A stretch of DNA of 64,000 bases, from assembly GCA_003222085.1 (NCBI GenBank), contig QHUK01000001.1:158854-222853 (forward strand), given 5' to 3'. A program made the translations under genes and the position numbers. The notes below the pieces were generated by a model. That model was given only the letters and a program-made list of their open reading frames with translations, was not told where the DNA came from and made no database searches. The stretch is from Gemmatimonadota bacterium (lineage in GTDB: Bacteria > Gemmatimonadota > Gemmatimonadetes > Gemmatimonadales > GWC2-71-9). Of this stretch, positions 58,108-64,000 are shown in pieces (positions within the stretch are counted from its first letter, which is position 1; every line of letters starts with the position of its first letter).

Positions 58108-59127
58108 TCACGGTTCGATCCTCCCCCACACCCGCAGCCGCGCCACCCCACCATCCGGGAAGATGTTCAGCCGCACGTGCGTCACCGGACCGCGCGTGGC
58201 AGAGGTGACGACCAGGCGGTGCCGGGCGTGGGCCCGGAGCTCGGTGCGGGCCACAAGCTCCTCCCAGTCCGCGTCCTTACCCGGCGGCCCGCTGGCGTCC
58301 GCTGCGTCGCACCCGTCGAGACTCGCGCTCTCCGGGAAGTTGCCCTTGAAGTGGGTCGTGTCCAGGTCGACGCGCTGGATCACGCCGCGCCGGCCGAGCC
58401 GCAGCACGACCCAATCATGGCCGGGGCCCCGGCGGCGCCGCGTCTCCCAGCCGTCGCCCATGTCGCGTGATGGTCCCGGCATGATCAGGTTCAGCGGCTC
58501 GCTGAAGAATTGATCGCTCGTGGCGAGCGGCGCGCCGCCGTGCTCCACCGCGACCAGGTCGATCACGCGCCCCCCCCCCGCCCCTGCGATCCGCCGCCAG
58601 TCGGGGCGCGCTTCGCCCCAGACGCGCAGGCGAGCCACACCGCCGTCGGGATAGATCTTGAGCCGCACGTGCGTGTGGCGCGCATCGCTCGCGACGGCAA
58701 ACTCGTTCGCGGTGTGGCCCGCGAGCGGTGAGCGCGGCAACAGCTCTACGAAAGCATCGTCCAACGCGCGGAGCGCTCGAGCACCCCGCCCGAGAGTGCC
58801 CGACAGCTGGGCGGCGTCGAGTGAGCAGGCCACGGGGTGGTTGCCGCGGAAATGCGTCGTATCGACGGTCACCCCGTGAATCGCACCCGGGATGCCGAGC
58901 CGGATGATGCACCAGTCGTAGCCGCCCTCCGGTCCGCGCCGCCGGCGGGTCTCCCACCCGTCCATCCATTTGCCCCGATCGGTGTACTTGCCCTCGATGA
59001 ACACGGGGGGTCTCGCCGCGAGCAGATTGTGCCTCGAGGCGAAGAATTCGTCCGACGCGACCAGCGCCCGACCGCCGACGCGCGCCGCGGCGAGATCGAT
59101 CAAGCCCTCGTGCGTCACCGCTCCCAT
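58108..59127 (-). CDS. alc: Allantoicase
   Basis: 339 residues built of two homologous jelly-roll repeats, as in characterised allantoicases. Each repeat contains 'GWETRRRRGP', an 'R-L-G' strand and 'VDTTHFRGNHPVACSLD' or 'DLDTTHFKGNFPESASLDGC'. Each repeat also ends 'HVRLKIYPDGGVARLRVWG' or 'HVRLNIFPDGGVARLRVWG'. It hydrolyses allantoate to ureidoglycolate and urea. It overlaps the allantoinase gene by 13 bp. No ureidoglycolate lyase or urease gene is seen in the window. Confidence 0.97.
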   Translation of the reverse strand: MGAVTHEGLIDLAAARVGGRALVASDEFFASRHNLLAARPPVFIEGKYTDRGKWMDGWETRRRRGPEGGYDWCIIRLGIPGAIHGVTVDTTHFRGNHPVACSLDAAQLSGTLGRGARALRALDDAFVELLPRSPLAGHTANEFAVASDARHTHVRLKIYPDGGVARLRVWGEARPDWRRIAGAGGGRVIDLVAVEHGGAPLATSDQFFSEPLNLIMPGPSRDMGDGWETRRRRGPGHDWVVLRLGRRGVIQRVDLDTTHFKGNFPESASLDGCDAADASGPPGKDADWEELVARTELRAHARHRLVVTSATRGPVTHVRLNIFPDGGVARLRVWGRIEP

Positions 59128-60467
59128 CTGCCGATGGCTCCCGTCGGAAACTCCCCTTCCTCATACACGCACATTCCCCGCACGAAAGTCTGGCGTACGA
59201 CACCGTGCAGTACCATCCCCGCGTACGGTGTGACGGGATGCCGCTGGCGCAGCCGCTCCGGCGCGACGGTGAAGCGGGCCTCGGGATCGAATACGACGAC
59301 GTCGGCGTCGCACCCGGGCGCGATCCGTCCTTTGCCCGTGAGGCCGGCGAGCCCGGCCGGTCGCTCGGCGCACCAGCGGGCGACGTCTTGCAGGTCCCGG
59401 CCGCGGGAGCGCGCTCCGGTCCAGGTGGCGGCGAGCCCCACTTCGAGTGACGCCACCCCGCCCCACGCCCGTACGAAGTCGCCTGTGTCGAGGCACTTGA
59501 GCGGGGGCGGCGCGGGCGAATGATCGCTCGCGACGAGGTCGAGCGTCCCCTCGGCGAGGCCCTCCCACAGGCGCTCCCGATCGCTCCGCTCACGGATCGG
59601 CGGAGCGCATTTCCAGGCGGTGGCGCCGTCCGCAATCTCCTCCGCGGCGAACGTGAGATAGTGCGGGCACGTCTCGGCCGTGACCGGGAGGCCGGCACGC
59701 CGGGCGTCCCGCAGCCGGTCGAGGGTGTCGGCCGCCGAGACATGCACAATGTGAACGCGGCAGCCGGTTTCGCGACAGAGCCGGAGCATCAGGTCCACCG
59801 CCTCGAGCTCCGCGGCGCGAGGGCGGGAGGCGAGATACGAGGCGTAGCGTCGCGGGTCGCCTCCGCGCGACGCCGCCGCGCGCGCGATCGGCCCGGGGAG
59901 CTCGGCGTGCACCAGCAGTGGCAGCCCGAGCCCGGCGAGCGTGGTCATCGCCGGCCGCAGCTGGAGCTCTGCCACCGGGGGAAACTCGTCGACTCCCGAT
60001 GGCACGAGAAAGCACTTGAAGCCGCGCACACCCGCGCGGGCCAGGGGCGGAAGCTGTTCGGTGTTGCCCGGCACCACGCCCCCCCAAAAGGCGTAATCGA
60101 CCGTGGCATGACCCGCGGCCGCTCGCGCCTTCAGCTCCAGGGCGGGCGGGGTCGTGGTGACGGGAATGCTGTTCAGCGGCATGTCGACGATGGTGGTGAT
60201 CCCACCGGCAGCCGCGGCCCGCGTCGCCGTCTCGAACCCCTCCCATTCGGTCCGGCCGGGCTCGTTCACGTGTACGTGCGTGTCCACGACCCCGGGCAGG
60301 AGCACCGCGTCTCCCACGTCGAGACGTCGAGCAGCGTCCGGCGTCGCACCGTGACCGTGAACGGCGGTGATCACGCCGCCCGAGATCGCGATCGCGCCCG
60401 GCGCGGTCCCGGCGGGAGTGACGACACGCGTGCTGAGAATGACGAGATCGACGCGGGCCGGGGCCAT
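59115..60467 (-). CDS. allB: Allantoinase (dihydroorotase-like amidohydrolase)
   Basis: 450 residues from ATG 60467, since the 32 upstream codons in frame look non-coding. Metal-binding motifs: 'GVVDTHVHVNEPGRTEWEG' (HxH), the carbamylated-Lys site in 'GVRGFKCFLVPSGVDEFPPV', His in 'LPLLVHAELPGP' and 'CRVHIVHVSAADTL', and Asp in 'DLVASDHSPAPPPLK'. This is the allantoinase subgroup of cyclic amidohydrolases (GFK-CF pattern). It opens allantoin to allantoate. First gene of the five-gene operon allB-alc-uraD-uraH-puuD. Confidence 0.96.
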   Translation of the reverse strand: MAPARVDLVILSTRVVTPAGTAPGAIAISGGVITAVHGHGATPDAARRLDVGDAVLLPGVVDTHVHVNEPGRTEWEGFETATRAAAAGGITTIVDMPLNSIPVTTTPPALELKARAAAGHATVDYAFWGGVVPGNTEQLPPLARAGVRGFKCFLVPSGVDEFPPVAELQLRPAMTTLAGLGLPLLVHAELPGPIARAAASRGGDPRRYASYLASRPRAAELEAVDLMLRLCRETGCRVHIVHVSAADTLDRLRDARRAGLPVTAETCPHYLTFAAEEIADGATAWKCAPPIRERSDRERLWEGLAEGTLDLVASDHSPAPPPLKCLDTGDFVRAWGGVASLEVGLAATWTGARSRGRDLQDVARWCAERPAGLAGLTGKGRIAPGCDADVVVFDPEARFTVAPERLRQRHPVTPYAGMVLHGVVRQTFVRGMCVYEEGEFPTGAIGRWER

Positions 60468-60686
60468 GGCCGGGACACGATACGTCGGCAGGCGCGGGTG
60501 TCGCCAGGGCGGCAGCACGCTCGCCGTCGGTTGTGGCAATCCGTTGACATATCGACGCAACACTCGACCGCTTCCTGAATCTCCGTTCTTTGCGGATTCT
60601 TCGGTTTTGCACGCCAGCCGCGCAACGGCGGTGCCCCAAAAAGTGGCGCGCCATGTCGTGGGCGCACCACAATTCGACGTCCCTGT

Positions 60687-60702
60687 TTGGCATCGGTCTT
60701 GC
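60687..60702 (+). promoter_or_regulatory. Sigma-54-type promoter before the JAB-like gene
   Basis: TTGGCATCGGTCTTGC has the -24 GG and -12 GC at the exact 10-bp spacing of the sigma-54 consensus TGGCAC-N5-TTGC, with one mismatch. It lies 68 bp before the GTG at 60770. Apart from this and the heptamer array, the 302-bp gap 60468-60769 holds no gene that I can support. Confidence 0.45.
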
Positions 60703-60748
60703 GTTTTGTCGAGCGCGGAAGGACAGTCGGTTCGGCACGATCGCTCGA

Positions 60749-60769
60749 GTGAGCAGGGAGCGGGGAGCA
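60749..60769. repeat. Heptamer array, 3 units, at a ribosome binding site
   Basis: GTGAGCA, GGGAGCG and GGGAGCA run up to the GTG start at 60770. The last units supply the GGGGAG ribosome binding site. Same unit family as 39737-39757. Confidence 0.6.
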
Positions 60770-61348
60770 GTGAAAGAAGGTCGCAAACGCATCATCCGCA
60801 CTGTGGTCGCCGCGCTGGGTCTAACAGCGCTGCTGGCCCTGCAGCCCGAGTCCGCGCGGCTCGTCGAGTCGGCGTGGGCGCGAGGCGAAGCCTCTCACGG
60901 GCCGGCGGTGCGGAAGCTGATCCTGTCCGACCAGGCGCGCCGCTATCTGCAGCTGCAATATCGCTCCTATCCCACCGAGTTCATGGGTTGCATGATCGGC
61001 GAGACCCGTGGCAGCGCGGTGGTGGTGCGGCGGATCGCGCCGGCCGACGTGGAGCCCAACCACTCCACGGCAACGCGGGTCGTTCCCCACCAGACCTGCG
61101 AGGATGCCGGGTGGTCGGGCACGGTGGGCATGATCCACAGCCATCCAGGCGGCGAGCGGTGCTGGTACTTCTTCCCAGGCACACAGGTCGCGAGCTCGGA
61201 CGGCCAATCGTTCGCGGGCCAGCCCTATCCGGTGGATGCGATCATGTGCGGTGACCACGTGGTGTGGATCAATCGCGACATGGCGGAGATGCAGTTGAAG
61301 CTGCCTGCGGATACCGCACGCCGCGCTTTCGCCGCCTGGGAGCGGTGA
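60770..61348 (+). CDS. Exported JAB/MPN-like metalloprotease-fold protein
   Basis: 192 residues from GTG 60770 with GGGGAG upstream. An N-terminal hydrophobic segment (about 8-24) suggests export or a membrane anchor. The domain resembles JAB/JAMM isopeptidases: Glu70 in 'YPTEFMGCMIGE', HSHP (His123, His125) in 'GMIHSHPGGERCWYFF', and Asp144 in 'VASSDGQS'. Canonical JAMM spacing is HxH-x10-D, but here it is HxH-x18-D, an 8-residue insertion, so zinc binding is likely but not certain. JAMM proteins are normally cytoplasmic, so a periplasmic one is unusual. A possible sigma-54 promoter precedes it. Confidence 0.75.
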   Translation: MKEGRKRIIRTVVAALGLTALLALQPESARLVESAWARGEASHGPAVRKLILSDQARRYLQLQYRSYPTEFMGCMIGETRGSAVVVRRIAPADVEPNHSTATRVVPHQTCEDAGWSGTVGMIHSHPGGERCWYFFPGTQVASSDGQSFAGQPYPVDAIMCGDHVVWINRDMAEMQLKLPADTARRAFAAWER

Positions 61349-61378
61349 GGTGGGCGGCGCCACTTCCCGACACCCTCC

Positions 61379-61570
61379 ATGGGCGGACCTCGCTGCGACT
61401 TTTACGACTGGGTGACTCACAGGACCTGTGAGGAGGCGGCGCGCTGGGTGACCCACCAAAAATCCCAAGACACGGGCCGACTCGAGCGCTATTATTGTGA
61501 CAGGCATCGGCCGCCGCGGGCGCACCCCATCGGCACCCCGGGAGCGGCGCAAGACCCCAAGGCTCGATAA
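61379..61570 (+). CDS. Small Cys/His zinc-binding-like protein
   Basis: 63 residues. The pattern 'RCDFYDWVTHRTCEEAARWV' followed by 'ERYYCDRH' gives C6, C17, C40 and H43, a CCCH set like small zinc-knuckle proteins. The C-terminal 20 residues are Pro-rich and may be disordered. The family is not recognised. It lies between the JAB-like and the zinc-ribbon genes on the same strand. Confidence 0.5.
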   Translation: MGGPRCDFYDWVTHRTCEEAARWVTHQKSQDTGRLERYYCDRHRPPRAHPIGTPGAAQDPKAR

Positions 61571-61625
61571 TGGCGTGATGAACAGGGGACGCTAGCGTTC
61601 CTTTGGACATGACACGAGCGGGGCA

Positions 61626-61982
61626 GTGACTCCCAAGCGCTATTGGGCGCGGCTGCGAGCGGACATCGATCGCCCGCTACGCCGTGGCGCGTGGTACCAC
61701 GTGAAGAAGCTGGGCCCGCGCGAGGCCCTCCTCGACGTGCTCGGCGAAGCCGTGGACGTCCCGCGGCCGCTGCTCGATATCATCAGCCGACCGCCGTACC
61801 GCTGGTCCGTCGTGCCGCGTCCCAAGAATCCGTCCCGGTTTCCGGGGGTGACCGAGTACGGGGTCTGCCCCAATTGCCGGGAGCGCGTGCCGCTCACCGA
61901 GCGTCACGCCTCGCTGCGCTGCCGGCACTGCAACGAGGTGTTCGACGTCGCGTGGGAGGAGCAGTACTTCCAGGGCGTCTAG
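61626..61982 (+). CDS. Hypothetical zinc-ribbon protein
   Basis: 118 residues from GTG 61626. The N-terminal half is basic ('RPLRRGAWYHVKKLGPREAL'). The C-terminal half has a rubredoxin-like zinc ribbon, 'YGVCPNCRERVPL' and 'LRCRHCNEVFDVAWEEQYF'. It could be a nucleic-acid-binding or regulatory protein. The stop overlaps the convergent gene's stop by 4 bp. Confidence 0.7.
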   Translation: MTPKRYWARLRADIDRPLRRGAWYHVKKLGPREALLDVLGEAVDVPRPLLDIISRPPYRWSVVPRPKNPSRFPGVTEYGVCPNCRERVPLTERHASLRCRHCNEVFDVAWEEQYFQGV

Positions 61983-62224
61983 GTCAGTCCCAGCCGGCGC
62001 TGCAGGTGCGCCTGCACCGGCGGCGTGATGATCCCGCGCTTGACCGCATCCGCGAGCGCCGCGGTGGTGGCGGCGCGATCGGCGTCGATGCCCTTCTCCC
62101 GCAACTCTTGAATGATCCGGGCGAGTCGACTGTCGTACTCCTGCGGCTTGAGCTTTTCGGCGTCCGACACCTGTTTCAGCTTCTCCAGCTCCTCCACGAA
62201 CCGGGCGATTGTGACGGGTGCCAT
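61979..62224 (-). CDS. Small helical hypothetical protein
   Basis: 81 residues from ATG 62224 with GGGGAGG upstream. Mostly helical and charged ('RFVEELEKLKQVSDAEKLKP', 'RLARIIQELREKGIDADRAA'), with a C-terminal 'VQAHLQRRLGL'. No Cys, no membrane segment, family not recognised. It resembles small regulatory or SHOCT-like oligomerisation helices. Its promoter region is shared with the desaturase gene. Confidence 0.6.
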   Translation of the reverse strand: MAPVTIARFVEELEKLKQVSDAEKLKPQEYDSRLARIIQELREKGIDADRAATTAALADAVKRGIITPPVQAHLQRRLGLT

Positions 62225-62288
62225 TGACAACCTCCCCTTGGGGTCTCAGGCAGAGCAATCTAACCCGGGGGCGCGCGTCGGCTGCGGT

Positions 62289-62317
62289 TTGACTTCCCCA
62301 CCCCGCTCCATTAGCCT
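62289..62317 (+). promoter_or_regulatory. Sigma-70 promoter of the desaturase gene
   Basis: TTGACT (62289-62294), 17-bp spacer, TAGCCT (62312-62317), 26 bp before the ATG at 62343. The -35 block TTTGACTTCCCC is identical to that of the infA promoter. The transcript would have a leader of about 20 nt. Confidence 0.6.
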
Positions 62318-62342
62318 GGGACACTCCTGAACCGGTAGGGCA

Positions 62343-63332
62343 ATGGGCAACGATGTGGCATGGGCAGCGCGCCTGGCGCGCTACAAGGGTCCTGAGCTCA
62401 AGCGGAGCGTGTGGCAGCTCGCCAGCGCGGCGGCGCTGTTCGCCGCCGCGTGGGCGCTGATGTACGCGAGCCTCCGTGTCGGCTACTGGCTCACCCTGCT
62501 CCTTGCCGTGCCGGCCGCCTTTTTCCTCATCCGCCTGTTCATCATCCAGCACGACTGCGGCCACGCCGCGTTCTTCCGGTCGACGCGCGCGGCCGACATC
62601 GTCGGCTCGATCCTCGGCGTGCTCACCCTGACGCCGTACCACTACTGGAAAAAGACCCACGCGCTCCACCACGCCACCTCGGGCAATCTCGAGCACCGGG
62701 GGTTCGGCGACATCGACACCTGGACGGTGGACGAGTACCTCGCCCGCTCGCGCTGGGAGCGCTTCAAGTATCGGGTGTACCGCCATCCGGTGGTGCTGTT
62801 CGGCGTGGGGGCCGTGCTGCACTTCTTCGTGCGGCACCGCATCCCGACGATCGTGCCGCGCGCGTGGACGCGCGAGCGGCGCAGCATCTTCTGGACCGAC
62901 GTCGGGTTGGCCGCGCTGATCGCGCTGATGGGAACGCTCGTCGGGTTCCGGAACTTCGCGCTCGTGCAGCTCCCCGTCACGCTCCTGTCCACGTCGCTCG
63001 GCGTGTGGCTATTCTACGTCCAGCACCAGTTCGAGCCGACGTACTGGGAGCACGACGAGCGCTGGGCGTACGACGCCGCGGCGCTCCAGGGGAGCTCGTA
63101 CTACCGGCTCCCCAAGCTGCTCCAGTGGGCCACCGGGAACATCGGGCTCCACCACATCCACCACCTGCACCCCCGGATCCCCAACTACCGACTGCAGCAA
63201 GCGCTGGACGAGCACGCCGAGCTGCGCCGGGTCCCGACGTTGACGCTCTGGGAAAGCTTCCGCTGCGTCCGCCTCACCCTCTGGGACGAGCGGGAGCGAA
63301 AGCTGGTCCCGTTCGCGGCCGTCAGGACTTGA
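62343..63332 (+). CDS. Membrane fatty acid desaturase
   Basis: 329 residues, with four or more membrane helices. The three diiron His boxes are intact: HDCGH (70-74), HALHH (106-110, preceded by W-K-K-T) and HHIHH near residue 270, the last in 'NIGLHHIHHLHPRIPNY'. It inserts a double bond into acyl chains of membrane lipids using O2 and ferredoxin or similar. The form matches bacterial acyl-lipid omega-type desaturases, and the position of the bond is unknown. It has its own promoter. Confidence 0.95.
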   Translation: MGNDVAWAARLARYKGPELKRSVWQLASAAALFAAAWALMYASLRVGYWLTLLLAVPAAFFLIRLFIIQHDCGHAAFFRSTRAADIVGSILGVLTLTPYHYWKKTHALHHATSGNLEHRGFGDIDTWTVDEYLARSRWERFKYRVYRHPVVLFGVGAVLHFFVRHRIPTIVPRAWTRERRSIFWTDVGLAALIALMGTLVGFRNFALVQLPVTLLSTSLGVWLFYVQHQFEPTYWEHDERWAYDAAALQGSSYYRLPKLLQWATGNIGLHHIHHLHPRIPNYRLQQALDEHAELRRVPTLTLWESFRCVRLTLWDERERKLVPFAAVRT

Positions 63333-64000
63333 CGATGTCCCCGCTCGCGACCTGACCCGAGCGGCGGAATCCTTCCGCCGGAATGAACACGCTGAAGAAG
63401 TCCATGCCGCTATCGGCCGGCCCGTTGTCGCACACCGCGAGCGTATAGGCCACGATTCCCCCGGTGTCCTCCCGGCCGGTCGCGTCGACCTCCACGCCGC
63501 GGCTCGGATCGCTGCAGACGCTCGAGCTCGGGCGGAACGCGATGATCGACGTCGCCGGATCGGCCACGGGATCGGTGGTCAGGGTGGCCGGCACGCCACC
63601 CGGGTGCACGTCGGCGTAGTCGGTGCCCGTGAACCGACCCGTCAGATCGGCCCGCAGATCGAAGTCGAAGGTCACGGCGTCGTTCCCAACTTGGGGAGCC
63701 GCCGTCCCGACCTGACCCCGTCCGGTCACGCGCCCCGTCGGCGGGGGCTGCGTTCCCGTGCAACTCACCGAGAACGTGGTCGGGCCTGTTCCCCCGGCGG
63801 GCACCGTGACCGTGCGCGGGTTGGAGCCGCTCACCGTGCAGTTGCTCGGCACGCCGCTCAGCGACACCTGGTAGTCGCCGGCGGTGACGGTGGCGGTCAC
63901 GGTGGCGTTGGCGCCGATCGGTTCGCTCGCTCCCGTTGGGAAGCTCGGCCCCGTGACGTTGAGCGTGTAGCCCGTAGGCTGGCTCTGGCCCGTGGTGGCG
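63322..64000 (-). CDS. Secreted Ig-like surface protein, 5' end outside the window
   Basis: The frame is open from the window edge to TGA 63322, giving at least 225 residues of a C-terminal region. It starts with an Ig-like repeat ('TGYTLNVTGPSFPTG', then 'YQVSLSGVPSNCTVSGSNPR'). The last 130 residues form a beta-rich domain with 'RVTGRGQVGTAAPQVGNDAV' and 'DFFSVFIPAEGFRRSGQVAS'. Four Cys may form disulfides. Such PEGA-like Ig repeats decorate exported proteins of Gemmatimonadota and related groups. It overlaps the convergent desaturase gene by 11 bp. GTG 63900 is an internal codon, not a start. Confidence 0.8.
   Translation of the reverse strand, partial: ATTGQSQPTGYTLNVTGPSFPTGASEPIGANATVTATVTAGDYQVSLSGVPSNCTVSGSNPRTVTVPAGGTGPTTFSVSCTGTQPPPTGRVTGRGQVGTAAPQVGNDAVTFDFDLRADLTGRFTGTDYADVHPGGVPATLTTDPVADPATSIIAFRPSSSVCSDPSRGVEVDATGREDTGGIVAYTLAVCDNGPADSGMDFFSVFIPAEGFRRSGQVASGDIVKS

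Overview
The window is GC-rich, gene-dense chromosomal DNA from a diderm bacterium. An RND pump with its outer-membrane channel, several beta-barrel-like proteins and lipoproteins all point to an outer membrane. The best guess is a soil-type Gemmatimonadota. The grounds are the PknB-like Ser/Thr kinase with a periplasmic 'FEDLSGDP' tail, S46 peptidases, SBP56, form II CO-dehydrogenase-like genes and many GTGA/ATGA stop-start overlaps. This is inference, because there is no rRNA or marker set here. No tRNA, rRNA, CRISPR array, prophage or transposase was seen.

Layout. 0-5.5 kb: epimerase, short RmuC, two response regulators, a Cas4-like/DUF2779 nuclease. 5.6-13.5 kb: one minus-strand operon coxSLM-coxG-coxD-coxE-xdhC-mocA, a form II molybdenum hydroxylase with its maturation genes. 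13.6-26.8 kb: SBP56, HAD phosphatase, a PQQ alcohol dehydrogenase (with the DYD motif of lanthanide enzymes) overlapping a cytochrome c and a K+ channel-like gene, an ABC-2 exporter, and small housekeeping genes including infA. 26.4-37.2 kb: an RND efflux operon ending in its own MarR regulator. Four near-identical 20-bp palindromes in this region probably form a local MarR regulon, and one of them precedes a rhodanese gene with an in-frame TGA at a conserved Cys position. 35-42.5 kb: Ser/Thr kinase, hybrid histidine kinase, malonyl-CoA synthetase-like ligase (apparent CTG start), TPR lipoprotein-like protein. 42.5-60.5 kb: an N-heterocycle/purine catabolic island. It holds (i) a minus-strand operon of S46 peptidase, a second Mo-hydroxylase, an NCS1 transporter, a cyclase-family hydrolase and an amidase, (ii) a divergent xanthine dehydrogenase operon, and (iii) a convergent allantoinase, allantoicase, OHCU decarboxylase, HIU hydrolase and PuuD urate oxidase operon. 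Together (ii) and (iii) cover xanthine to ureidoglycolate. 60.7-64 kb: a periplasmic JAB-like protein, small Zn-ribbon proteins, a fatty acid desaturase, and the 3' part of a secreted Ig-like protein.

Non-coding structure is unusually rich. Two elements (46297-46387 and 58008-58094) share one five-stem secondary structure with TGAA/TTCA loops but unrelated stem sequences. Both sit in minus-strand operons, just before the start codon of a gene of the catabolic island. A second family of short CCCCGGGC hairpins sits at gene stop codons. Heptanucleotide arrays, usually four units (28 bp), lie inside or at the ends of at least six genes.
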